Positions 1 through 9,984 of a DNA stretch of 64,000 bases are shown here, one piece after another. This stretch comes from Trichoderma breve (Eukaryota; Ascomycota; Sordariomycetes; Hypocreales; Hypocreaceae), in contig NC_079237.1 in the NCBI RefSeq assembly GCF_028502605.1, positions 3,100,001 to 3,164,000 on the forward strand. The letters are read 5' to 3'. The position numbers were made by a program, and so were the translations under genes. Under the pieces are notes generated by a model, which saw only the letters and a program-made list of their open reading frames with translations, searched no databases and was not told where the DNA came from. Numbering within the stretch: the first letter of the stretch is position 1; every line of letters begins with the position of its first letter.

Positions 1-1255
1 ATTGGGGTTTCTTTCCGATGCTGTCGATGGCATCTAGAGCGCGCGCAATTTGTTCATTCGAGGCACGCTGTTCTAGTTTCTGCATTGCTTCTTTGTTGTG
101 TTCGGGATCCAACAAGGCCATCTCTTTCGTAATCTCCACGGCAGCGCTGGAATAGTATCCTTCTTCCAAAGTCTGGGTTGATGAAATCACGTCGAGTGTA
201 GCATAACCGTATATTTCCGATTTTTCAGCTATCCCGCGAACACCTACATAGCGCATTGGCCCTTGCTCCGGGACTTCTGTTGTCTTGCTTCGACGATTCT
301 TGGTGAAAACAATGGCGACGTACGCGCGGAACCAATCTTCATGATGGAAGTCCCAAGTAAACTCGTCGCTGTTTCCTGATGACTTCTGACAGAATCTCTT
401 GGGGTTTGCCGTCATGAGTTTATATGCCGCGCACAACAATGTCAAAATAGTGTCGATGTCCTTCAGCTGGACCTCTTTTGGATTGGTGATGAGCGCCTTG
501 GTTCCCTCAGGTCTTAGAATGATGCACCTTTCAGAGCCGTTGTTCAGCAGCGGCTTCAACCACGGGCCTTCCCTGTCAAGATCCTTGAATCTGCTCTAGA
601 GACTCATCGCCATGGGGAATTTTGCGGTACTTTTCTACTGATGTCGAGAATATATTTCAATCAAAGGGTGAATGGTTTGAGGCACTGTACTCATGTTAGC
701 TGCAACCTAGAGCTGATGAAACGCTATCCAGAGATTTCCTGATGCAAAACTGCTTGAGGAGAAACACATACCTATGAAATCAGCAAAGTGTAACAACTCT
801 GGCAAGGTATCGAAGCCAAGATACCCCGCCATAAGCTTTTTGTTATTTTGCAAATTCTCAAATTTCAACAAATGCGCATATCGAGGACGGTTTTTGTGCC
901 CCTCCTGCCATTTCTTGACGGCGGTCGCAAGGTCCAATTTGCTCAAAGCCACCGTTTTCGGAGCGTGAAAATCTTCATTAATCGTCATTCCTTCCGGAAG
1001 CTGTGTTTTCGACACCGGGTATCCGGCTAACCACTGTTCCTTGGTAATCATCCTTGAATTTTCATCATTGGACACCTTGGTCGACGCATCTGATGATTCC
1101 TTATCATCGGAACTAGCCTTGTGAACATCATTCTCCTCGATCTGAGCCTGGTATGAGCCTGGTTGCCCATGAGTAGCATGAGGTTCGTCTTGTCTCATTC
1201 GCTTCTGCTCGTTGTCGCCCCCTTGCGCGGAGGCTGGCCGTTTGTTGTCGGTCAT
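1..1255 (-). CDS. Unknown protein, C-terminal part beyond left window edge
   Basis: I do not recognise this gene. The start ATG is at 1255 and exon 1 (1255-772, about 161 codons) begins with a disordered, charged segment rich in Asp, Ser and Lys. A more ordered part follows with a KKWQEGHKNRPRYAHLLKF-like segment. A second open frame on the same strand runs from about 599 to position 1 without a stop and looks genuinely coding (for example RAYVAIVFTKN and AEKSEIYGYATLDVIS), so the gene continues outside the window. A clean donor (GTATGT) lies at 771 and a possible acceptor (TCTAG) at about 600. The phases do not match: exon 1 leaves one base, while the downstream frame needs phase 0 or 2. A small extra exon or a shifted splice site must therefore lie between 771 and 600. 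No domain, signal peptide or membrane segment is evident. Confidence 0.6.
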
Positions 1256-2557
1256 GGCCCAAGGTTGCCTTGTCGATGGATAAATTAGTACTGGGGCTGC
1301 TGACTTTGTTAGTAGTCAGATCAAAAGTGGACTGTATAAACAACTGTTGGGTCGAAATAAAAGCCTACCAACAGTCGTGAGAATTTTCAATGGAATGGGT
1401 CGTGAATCTTGTCGACGTCTCTGAACAATTGAGTCGAGACGAGACTGGTGTCTCAACTGCTTGATCAAATATATGATTAGCTGCTGCAAAGCGGGAAAAG
1501 CTCAGTCGCAAAGTCTTCAAAGAAGACAGCAGCCGCTATTAGGGGCAGAAGCGATGAAGAGAGAAGAGAAAAAGAGGAGGAAGGAGGAAGGAAGGGGGGT
1601 TTAGCTAGTCTTCGGGTCACCGCCCGGGTTTTTTTGCCGGGTGGTATATTTCTGTGGATCTGATGTGTCCGGCACTAATGATCCGGACCCACCGCCCGGA
1701 GGTTGGACAGTGGAGAACCTGTGCAAACGGCCGTGTCCGAAGTCCCTACAAGCCTCTGTGTATTTTAAATTATACTAATACTAATTTATTAAATTCATTT
1801 TGTAAAGATATTGTTTATTTCAAATAAAATAAATGTCATCACTATTATTTGTAATTAGTACTTGTAATTATATACAGGCCAGCAACCTGACCAAGAACTC
1901 CACTCCGCTGTCTCCAGAATATTCCCACTCATTGTAACTGAAGTGATCGAAAGAGTGATTGCAAATTAACTAGCTCACAGAGAGCGGACATATGGGCGAT
2001 CCATGGTCGATTCACTTATGTGCGGTTGACTGCATACTTCACCGCTACTGCATGTTACCGCAAAAGTGAATGAAGGTCAAAAGTTTCAGAGTCCATCTCC
2101 AACTACTGCCTCGCTATCCCCGCCTTCGAGCCGGCCTAGGCACAGCCAATTGAGCTGAACAAACTTGACCCAGATCTACATGAAACCCTCCCCATTCATA
2201 CACACCGACAAGGTTCCCCAACAAACGGCACTCAAGACAAAAATCTCCCTTTTTCTAATCCTGTACGTGACTGACAGGGTTAATGCGGGGTAATGCAGGA
2301 CCGCATAATTCCAGAGGTCGGTTACGGAGAGACTGAACTGCCGCCTCCAAATGATTCGAGGGCATCAATGTCTCATCCATCTCGGTATGCTTTACTCCGC
2401 CCTTGATCCCTGGCAAATATTGGGCGGATAATCAATCCCTGCAGGCAGAAGTACAGTAAGCTGGGGAAGGTCGAGGTTCAACTCCACCCGCCATTCTAAT
2501 TCTTCTTCTATTCTTCGACAACAGTCCTGGCGGTCTGGTTTTGGCCATCTTTTCGCA
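1256..2557. other. Intergenic region with AT-rich block and GC-rich repeat motif
   Basis: No gene is supported here. A GC-rich stretch at about 1610-1700 carries the motif ACCGCCCGG twice, the first copy forming an imperfect hairpin with a downstream CCGGGTGG across a T run. A strongly AT-rich block follows at about 1755-1870. The right end is the promoter and leader of the MFS gene. Confidence 0.5.
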
Positions 2558-4584
2558 ATGAAGGCGTCGCAGGACAACAAGGCGGACTTTGACAATGAGA
2601 AGCACGAAGATAATGAGATTGAGCATGGGGAGGGGTACGGACAGGATCCGCAGCGAACAGCTGCCATGACCAAGAGGGTTCTGTTCAAAATAGACACGAG
2701 GTAGGCTCTCAGACGCGATCTGTGAAATCAGAAGCAGCTACCGCCATTGCAACTAATGGCGTTCTTCACACAATTGGCAATCATATCAATGCTCACCAAT
2801 ATCGCAGGGTCATGCCAGCTCTAGCCCTCCTGCTACTATGCTCGTTCCTCGACAGGACCAACGTCGGCAATGCCAAAATCCTCGGCCTCGAAGCCGATCT
2901 AGGCATCACAGACAAGCAGTATTCACAAGGTCTGGCCGTATTTTACGCCACATACATTGCCTGGTGTGCCATCTCTCTCTCCAATCACCAAACACAACAA
3001 TGCTGATTCACTCTGTCACAGCGAGCTTCCAAGTAACCTCGTCCTCAAGAAAGTCTCCCCACGTATCTGGCTGCCCTCTTTGACTGTCGCGTGGGGTATT
3101 ATAACCATGTGTTTGGGGTTCGTGCGCTCATTTGGCAGTTTCGCTGCCGTGAGAGCGCTGCTGGGCATCGCCGAGGGCGGCCTGTTCCCGGGCATCGTGT
3201 TGTATTTGTCCAGCATGTACACTCGAGGCGAATTAGCCCTTCGAATAGGGATTTTTTATACCAGCGCGAGCCTTTCGGGGGCATTTGGTGGCCTTTTGGC
3301 CAGAGGATTGTCGGCGATTGGGCCAAGAGGCGGGCTGGAGGGTTGGAGATGGATCTTTATCATCGAGGGCTTGCTGGTAAGTCGGACGTTTCACAGATTC
3401 AAATTGTCATCGGCATAGCCGACTGTTAACAAATAACTAGACGATTGTCTCTGGGTTGATTGCATTTGTTGCGTTGCCAAATGGAGTCGCGAGCGCCGGG
3501 TTCCTCTCAACGGAAGAGCGAGACTTTGCCGCTGAGCGACTAGCAAGCGACAACGGAGGTCGCTTCAAGTATACCACTCCCTTTTACATATGATCCAAGG
3601 AACTAGACTAATAAGTATGTTCTTTAGTCCAGCGATTGAAGCTGAGGAGACGTTCAAGTGGTCAGAGGTTCGCCGTGGCCTCTTCAATGTCCAGATCTGG
3701 CTCACATCCACAACGTATTTCGCCCTCCTTTCGGGTGTCTATTCTTTTGGTCTTTTTGTAAGCAGATTCCTATTTTCAATTTCCCTGTACAGAGCTGCAA
3801 GTTTTGCGCTAACTAGGTAAAGCTGCCTACGATTGTCAACGATCTAAAGATTACGTCCAACGCCAACAAAGTACAGTTGTGGACTGTCATTCCCTACGCT
3901 GTAGCAACTCCTACAACTGGTACGTACATGCGTATGGTTGTATCCCTAAGACTTTGGTCTGCTGACCGTGACTTCAAACAGTCTTCGTCGCCCTGATTTC
4001 CGACCGCATCAAGCTACGAGGGCTTCCCATGCTCGTCATGCTGCCCATTTCTATCGCCGGCTACGCAACGATTGCCCACGTCCAATCTGCCAGCGTCCGT
4101 TTCGCAATGACTTGTCTCATGGCCATGGGAATGTACAGCTCCGTACCGTGTGTGTTAGTATGGAACGCGAACAATTCGGCAGGGCATTATAAGAGGGCAA
4201 CAACATCAGCTCTTCAGCTAGCCGTGGCGAATTGCGGAGGGTTTGTTGCAAGTATGTCAATGTTCTGGCCCTTTTCTTGTGGAATATGGTGGCTAACGCA
4301 GGAGTTACTTCAACAGCATTCGTATACCCAAACAAAGACGGGCCCATATACCTCAAGGGGCATTCCATCATTCTGGGGCTATTGTGTTATGCGTGGTTTG
4401 CGTGAGTGACTCCTTCTCCTACGAATTCACTGAACGTATGGAAGCATAACTGACGGTTAATAACAGTGTCTTGGCCAATTTGCTCTGGTTGGCCAAGATG
4501 AACCGAGACAAGAAGATGGGCAAATACGACCAGTACGCCAGCTCTGGCGACGATCGCGACCCGGAATTCGAGATGATTCTGTAA
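2558..4584 (+). CDS. MFS transporter, allantoate permease (Dal5/ACS) family
   Basis: Predicted plasma-membrane symporter of the anion:cation symporter branch of the major facilitator superfamily, a group that imports organic anions such as allantoate, vitamins or small carboxylates. The substrate cannot be told from sequence. I resolve nine exons: 2558-2700, 2808-2963, 3022-3376, 3441-3568, 3628-3757, 3823-3919, 3982-4251, 4317-4401 and 4467-4584. They join in frame to 493 residues, the usual length of the family. The N-terminus is a hydrophilic, acidic cytosolic tail of about 45 residues. TM1 carries the family signature LDRTNVGNAK, and the TM4-5 region has RALLGIAEGGLFPG. Further helices include LPTIVNDL and the segment around GMYSSVPCVLVWNANN, and the C-terminal tail is short and charged. 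All splice sites are GT-AG. No cluster partner lies next to it, so its role in catabolism or secondary metabolism is open. Confidence 0.9.
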
Positions 4585-4689
4585 AGGTTCTGTTTGTCGT
4601 TAGTTTTGCCTTTGTAATCCCAGCGAATATAGCTTCAATGTTCCCGACAGTTGTTCCAGGAAGGCCCAAAGCTTGCGAGTCAACATATC

Positions 4690-5880
4690 TGTATTTTTGT
4701 TTATCAAATTATCTCTCATAAAGAGATTCTATACTAAGGAAACCTCAAAGCCACAAGATCTAATATCCTTAAGCAGACGCTCTAGCGGCTGTGCGTACGC
4801 CACATCGTTCAGTTTATTGATGCTTATGCTCGACGATAGTTTCTCAGCTGGGCGCTAGCACAAATCCCAGACGCATAACTCAGAATCTCCTTTCGTCAAA
4901 AAAGCTACTTGCGTCTGCGATTTAGCCTTCTCCGCTGGTATTATAGACTATTCTTCACTGGATACTTTTTCAGAGCCGTCTGGGGTATCAATATAGCGAA
5001 CCGCTGACACCAAAGTCGAACCGAGTTTCGTACTCTTGTATGCCTTCTGTTTTCTGGCCAATGACCACGTGTCTGCAGGGCAGAGCTAGTAGCTGATGCT
5101 CGCCTGAGGGAGAGGACGACTTGACAAGGAGATACAAACATTCCGTACCAGCTATATGTTGTTTATCCATTGTCGCAATCTTCGTTTCGAGACGGCCTGA
5201 TAGACATAGTATATGGAGGTAGATGTAGTACATGGAGGTAGACGTAGTAGATGGAGAAATGGCATCTCCTTCTGATATTGCTCCCGAAGATAGTTGAAAT
5301 TGGAATAATGGGTTGGTGCCTTCGGCAGATAGCTCCATACCACCAGGACGATACTTGTGTCGGAGATATCGGGGCTTTCAGAGGCAGACATCGCCGGATC
5401 AAGGCCTGCATTGATGCAGAGGTTCACAACGGATTCCCGGATCTCGCATTCTACCCCCTGAATGCCATGAGACTCGAATATTGCAATTGGATGCCCATCA
5501 TGCCAGGACAGTGAGTCTGGAAGAACCGCGATCATAAGAGTGAGTGTATACTCTCCATTCAATCCAACTCGTAGAATATCGAGAGCGGTCCAATTTATCC
5601 CATCCACTGCCTTCAGAATCTGAGCCCTTAGGGAGGATGATCCGTCGTTCCACTGCTAGTGTAATTAGGGTTGCCTACCAACAGGTTGGAGGACGCTTGG
5701 ATACATATTTTGTGTACCCAAGAATGTGATAGGGCCTGGCATTTGCGGGTTCACCCACATACGTGTATCTGACCGAGCGATGAGTCGAGGGCGTGATGGT
5801 AGCCCATAGTAGTAGAGGCTTGCCTCCTCCTCCAATGGCGGTCCTCCGAAATGCACCAGCTGAGCCATTGTAAAGTCGCA
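4690..5880 (-). pseudogene. Degraded serine-protease-like protein, copy 1
   Basis: A broken gene read on the minus strand. An N-terminal piece (5868-5665) has LYYYGLPSRPRLIARS and a W-x-N-P-Q-M-P-G segment. A middle piece (5607-about 5350) has DSLSWHDGHPIAI and VECEIRESVVNLC. A third piece (about 5170-4988) contains ALPCRHVVIG, resembling the catalytic-His region of trypsin-like (PA clan) proteases. A C-terminal piece (about 4895-4700) has KGDSELCVWDL, matching a GDSG catalytic-Ser region with Gly replaced by Glu, then a stop. The pieces are in different frames or separated by stops, and the segment expected between the His and Ser motifs is nearly absent, so this is a deletion-bearing relic. 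A 19-base tandem repeat (5203-5256) is inserted in the middle. The same family recurs at 8343 and 9503. The protease assignment rests on motifs only. Confidence 0.7.
5203..5256. repeat. 19-base tandem repeat, about 2.4 copies
   Basis: Units at 5211-5229 and 5230-5248 differ at two positions (ATATGGAGGTAGATGTAGT and ACATGGAGGTAGACGTAGT), and a partial third runs to 5256. A weaker related unit lies just upstream. It sits inside the copy-1 protease-like pseudogene. Confidence 0.8.
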
Positions 5881-6382
5881 AGATCTGGATGTGGTTCTGC
5901 GTTTCTTAGGATCTGATATTGTGGCACTTAAGGTCCCCTAGACTTCCGGTGGTAGTGTGTCTGTATCTGTTGTGGTCTTGCGATGGTCTGCTGTTTTTCT
6001 CTTGGATGGCGAAGTCCATGTCGTGGTCTGTGACTCGTGGCCCATTGCGTGTTTATATCGTTGTCTCGATATTAAGTGGACTTCGGAGCTATCCATGTCA
6101 AACTCTGTTGGCGATGAAAGAGGAGTAACAAGAGCTTACATTGATCTAGAAAATCGGGAATCGCCCAGAGCTTACAAGGCTGAGTGAAGGTTGAACCTGC
6201 CAATGATTGTGAAATCCTCCGAGAAGAGGAGTCGCGATCTAGAAAGTGGTCTCCGAGTCGCCTGATCGATAGCATCAGGCCTAATATTCAATCCATTGAT
6301 GACTTTTATCTATTCTATCATACCTAGGTACCCATTCTATTCCCTGTAATTATGATGCGAAAAGTACGCCTTTGGAACCAAA
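5881..6382. other. Intergenic, no gene seen
   Basis: This lies between the 5' end of the degraded protease-like gene and the 3' end of the sugar bisphosphatase gene. No conserved coding frame is visible. The left part may hold the former promoter of the pseudogene and the right part the 3' UTR of the bisphosphatase. Confidence 0.4.
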
Positions 6383-7396
6383 TTATCCCATCAATACCTT
6401 TACCACCTCTTCAACTTCATCCGTATTCCCAAACACGATTCCGCCCCTCTCATCACATCCTTGCACATCCTTGGCCAAAACATCCTTTCCATTCTCATCC
6501 ACAGCCTTTCCTCCAGCACATTCTACCACCAAACCTATAGGAAGAACCTCGTACAACCTCCTCAACTTAGCCTTGCTGGCTGACTCCACTGGATTGACGT
6601 AGACGCCGTGGCCTTTGGTGAGGATGTGGCCCAAATCCGGAACAAGCCCACCACAGTACCGAAGCGTATACTTTTTAGTGATGAAGGATGAAATGAGGGT
6701 GGCGTATTCTGAAGAGTCAGCCGCAAAACGTAGATTTGCAGGGGCAAAGTATCTGGTTTTGTAAGGGGGCGAAGAGAGTTTAATGTTGGCGTTAAGGAGC
6801 TCAGTCTTGTCGTTGTTACCAAGCCCCAGCTCAAAGCAGACACCCTCAGCAGAAGCAGAACCTTGAGGTGCATCTGCTTCCCTGATGGCTACAATGACAG
6901 TTGTACGTGGTCCATGAACTCCCAACACGGAACAAATCTGGTCTTTCGGGTTCTTCCCCAGCGCCGTCTCGCCTTTCCAGATTCCCACAATTGTGCCCAC
7001 AGCCCAGTTAGGAGCTATGATTGAACTTCCATCAAGAGGATCAAAAGCCACAGAAAACCTTTCATCCGAAGAAGCAACAGTGGAAGCTTCTCCTTGATGA
7101 ACCTCTTTCTCTTGGGGATCTTCCTCACTGCTGGCTCTCACCACAAGCGGACACTTTGCAAGCGCAGCGCGCATGAGATTCTCCGAAGCGACATCGACGT
7201 TGAGCTGATCGTCACCAAAAGAGTTTGCGGATCCAACGAGAGAGACGTGGTGCGAAGTTCGGAGGGTGGCGCCGATTTGAGAAATTGCGCTGAAGAGATG
7301 CGGCAGGAGAGACGTGCTTAGAGCGTGGAGCGTTGGAGATGGGGATTGAGTGAGCTGAGGGGGCAGCCACGGGGGGAGAGGAGACTGAGAGGCCAT
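6383..7396 (-). CDS. FBPase class I family sugar bisphosphatase, SBPase-like
   Basis: Single-exon gene of 337 codons starting at the ATG at 7396 (the frame is open further upstream but has no ATG). The protein belongs to the fructose-1,6-/sedoheptulose-1,7-bisphosphatase family. The metal- and phosphate-binding signature DPLDGSS is at about residues 119-125, preceded by GDDQLNVDV (about 61-70) and an acidic Ser-Glu-Glu motif (about 90). A C-terminal active-site region has ADSSEYATLI and LRYCGGLVPDLGHIL. The enzyme hydrolyses the C1 phosphate of a ketose bisphosphate using divalent metal. The Asn-Trp after DPLDGSSII and the divergence from the gluconeogenic FBPase pattern suggest the SBPase-like paralog found in filamentous fungi rather than the housekeeping enzyme. 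It has no recognisable targeting peptide. It appears intact although it is flanked by broken genes on both sides. Confidence 0.85.
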   Translation of the reverse strand: MASQSPLPPWLPPQLTQSPSPTLHALSTSLLPHLFSAISQIGATLRTSHHVSLVGSANSFGDDQLNVDVASENLMRAALAKCPLVVRASSEEDPQEKEVHQGEASTVASSDERFSVAFDPLDGSSIIAPNWAVGTIVGIWKGETALGKNPKDQICSVLGVHGPRTTVIVAIREADAPQGSASAEGVCFELGLGNNDKTELLNANIKLSSPPYKTRYFAPANLRFAADSSEYATLISSFITKKYTLRYCGGLVPDLGHILTKGHGVYVNPVESASKAKLRRLYEVLPIGLVVECAGGKAVDENGKDVLAKDVQGCDERGGIVFGNTDEVEEVVKVLMG

Positions 7397-8342
7397 GATG
7401 ATGACTGGAGCTGATTTCAATGTTCTCAGCGGATGATGCCAGAGAGCTGAATGAGTTGAGTTATGTTGTTAGAGTGAGGTGGCGAAAAGTCTTGGAGATG
7501 CGGGTTTTTGCTACTTTGGTGGGGTTTGGTTCAGCCCAGTGCTTGGAGCTGAGAAAACGAGAACCTTAAATGAAATGGTTCTAAGTCCGCCGCGATGTTG
7601 TTAATTCGACAGCATGAAAAAAAAAAAAAAAAAGAAATCCGATTCAATGAGGATTGTCGATTTATTTAGTGAGATCGGATTGCCAGATTATTCATCTCGA
7701 ATTATATCGCTCGTGGTATCTCACGCCACATATCACGCCAAACTGTGCATTTATCTTCACTATCGCCACGACCGTCGAGCTCCCTGCGATGAGTGGCTTT
7801 AAACTAACTGCGATATCTGAGCTTACAGCGCAGGGGAAGAAAATATCCGATGTAATGAACGTAATAAATTGCCCAAATGAGGGAAAATTACAGCACGGCA
7901 TGTTTTGAGACGGCAACTGGGTGAAAATACAACTCAAAGGGACTAATGCGACCAGTGCTACCAAAGGTGTATTGGAGACTCTATTATAGATGGACATACT
8001 AGCTCTGGGTATGTAGATAGAGTATATGTATGTTGGTTACAATATTTGGGTAGCTAATCCATCAAGAATTATTTCACTCGGCGGCTGGAGAATTATCGTC
8101 ACTGGCAATCGACGTCGCCTGCAAAGTAGTTGCCCATATCGTACATGCTACTTTCCTCGCACTTTTACAACACCTTAAGCTTTGTGTTTGCTCATTGAGC
8201 ATCCATTTAAAGGCAGGACATCCCAGACACTTCATCCAACATCTGCTTATCACCGAAGCATTTCTTCTGACCTGAACGAGCACTCACGCACTCAGCCAGC
8301 CCCAGCCAATCCAACTGAGCATCGATTCCAACTTCCAACACG
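7397..8342. other. Intergenic with A homopolymer run
   Basis: No gene is supported. The region contains the promoter of the bisphosphatase gene on its left side and a pure A tract of about 18 bases at about 7617-7634. Open frames at 7614-7997 overlap on both strands without coding character. Confidence 0.45.
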
Positions 8343-8819
8343 ATGCAGCAACTGACGTTTCCGATGCCTCCCACTGAGGAAGAGTGTCAGCTCTACTACT
8401 ACGGACTTACATATTGCCCTAGACTCGTCGCACGCTCAAGCAGCCATGTTTGGGTAAAACGACAGCTGCCCAACCGGATCGCTTTCGCAGGCACCGAAAA
8501 TATGGCTCCCAAAGCACTTAAAACTGTCACAGACCATGCCTTCATGCATATATGGAATAACCCAATATATACCCTACAGATGCAGATCACACTCGCGGCC
8601 AGCGCTGCCCAATTTATCTCCATCGACCTTTTCGGTATTGGATACGATGATGGAGTTAACAAAGATTTTCCTATTGCCCTTATTGTTACTGTTAGACCGC
8701 GTTCATTACCATGGAGTGAAGGATATGCCATTGCACGAACATGCAAATTGATCCTCGAATCTTTTAATATTCATGATGTGGAGTGCGAAATTCGAGAGCT
8801 TGTCATGGTTCATTGGTAA
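8343..8819 (+). pseudogene. N-terminal remnant of serine-protease-like family, copy 2
   Basis: An open frame of 158 codons starting at ATG 8343 is clearly paralogous to copy 1 at 4690-5880 on the other strand. Shared landmarks in order are LYYYGL, PRL(V/I)ARS, WV..Q(L/M)P, F.GT(E/Q)NM, a SLPWSEGYAIA segment matching SLSWHDGHPIA, and VECEIRE. This copy keeps a segment (RTCKLILESF) that copy 1 has lost. It terminates right after VECEIREL, well before the expected His and Ser catalytic regions, which are not found downstream on the same strand. I call it a truncated remnant. A short expressed protein cannot be excluded because the 158-codon frame itself is undamaged. Confidence 0.65.
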
Positions 8820-9502
8820 TTGCTGCAGCAGGTCCAACGCGGAGTCCAACACAGAGCACACTGCCGAAATGCCAGCCACTTTTCAGCTGTCTTCAGCTCG
8901 AACATCGAGCGCAACCACTCTCGAGCGAGCCATGGAGTCGATTGTTGGCCCTCCTTCCAGGGCGTGTTTGGCCAGCTTCTTTTTTTCGCCTGAATTTACA
9001 TGTATTACGGACCAAAGCCGTAGGAGCAAACAACTGGGGGAATGAATGTTGATTGAGCTATTATCTAAACGTGAGTAGGATCCTCTTTGTTCGACCAAGA
9101 GCATGGCTTACGTGGGGACACAGAGCGAGTTCGACAGCCTTTTTATAAACTGAGAGCGTGCGGATTGAAGACATTACCTACGCCAAACATACTTATTACG
9201 GATGGCCGTACTGGGATCCAGAAGGAGTTGGTTACTATGGAGGACATTTTGAAGCCGACTCAAACTTCTAAGCACTTGATGAGCCAAGGTTGGTAGTGGG
9301 AACCATGAAGCGAGACGGGGTTAATGTTGGGTCTCGGCAACCCATTGATATCTTCAAATGGCCGCTACTCAATAGCAATAAGCCAATAATTCTTTGTAGG
9401 AATTGCTACGTTGGGGAAGTTGATTGACTTGTATCAAATACCAATACCTTACTTGACCAGTGTATACCTATGCAAGTGAATTGTGAAAGCGCCATTTAAT
9501 AA
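8820..9502. other. Non-coding or degraded spacer between remnants
   Basis: No intact gene. A 39-codon plus-strand fragment at about 9147-9275 (TESVRIEDITYAKHTYYGW and so on, ending in a stop) has protein-like composition but no ATG and no recognised family. It could be a relic of a third gene. Confidence 0.3.
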
Positions 9503-9780
9503 TTAAGCCAGTTCATTCGGAAAAACTTTAAAGCCGCAAGACTTGATATATGCAAGTAGCCACTCTAATGGCCAAGGATACGTGATATGATTCCACCCAT
9601 TTTGGTCTTCCCCTACTTCGATAATACCAGCAGGGCGTCGCTCCGTGCCCCAGACGCATGAACCAGAATCACCCTTCATAGAGAAGGCACCTTGTGGCAA
9701 CTCATTGGCATCTTCTAGGCCACTCTTTGCTTGTGCTTTCTGCAAGCCCCTCTGGTGTTGCTGTATAACGAATCAATCAC
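9503..9780 (-). pseudogene. C-terminal remnant of serine-protease-like family
   Basis: Reads on the minus strand with KGDSGSCVWGTERRPAGII followed by a C-terminal PLEWLLAYIKSCGFKVF. The GDSG motif matches the catalytic-Ser loop of trypsin-like proteases, and the tail matches the tail of copy 1 (PLERLLKDIRSCGFEV) at 4700-4895. The frame stays open upstream to about 9770 but has no His-motif region, so this is only the last roughly 85-90 codons. It faces the N-terminal remnant at 8343-8819 in opposite orientation. Either one copy was split and its end inverted, or two independent copies were each truncated. Confidence 0.65.
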
Positions 9781-9867
9781 CTGGAGCTATTGGATTAACT
9801 TGACAGAACAACTACTTGGTTTCGCGAATCCAATCCATCCACTCGATCTGCATTTGTGTACTAGACC

Positions 9868-9920
9868 TCTCTATCTCTACTAGATTTATCTATGTCTACT
9901 ATATCTACCTAAATCTACCC
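9868..9920. repeat. TCTA/CTACC simple-repeat tract
   Basis: A pyrimidine-rich degenerate microsatellite made of TCTATCT, TCTACTA and ATCTACC units. A similar tract in the same orientation lies at 11285-11380, on the other side of the degraded gene between them. Confidence 0.75.
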
Positions 9921-9984
9921 AGCTCACCCTAGAATGAAGCCAACCGAGACGCCAGGTTTTGTGGACTTTACTTCGATCGCTGTA

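Noticed and set aside
9147..9275. 39-codon plus-strand fragment with Tyr/Gly-rich sequence
   Set aside because: It looks protein-like but has no start codon, has a stop just upstream and no family match. Mentioned only as a possible relic.
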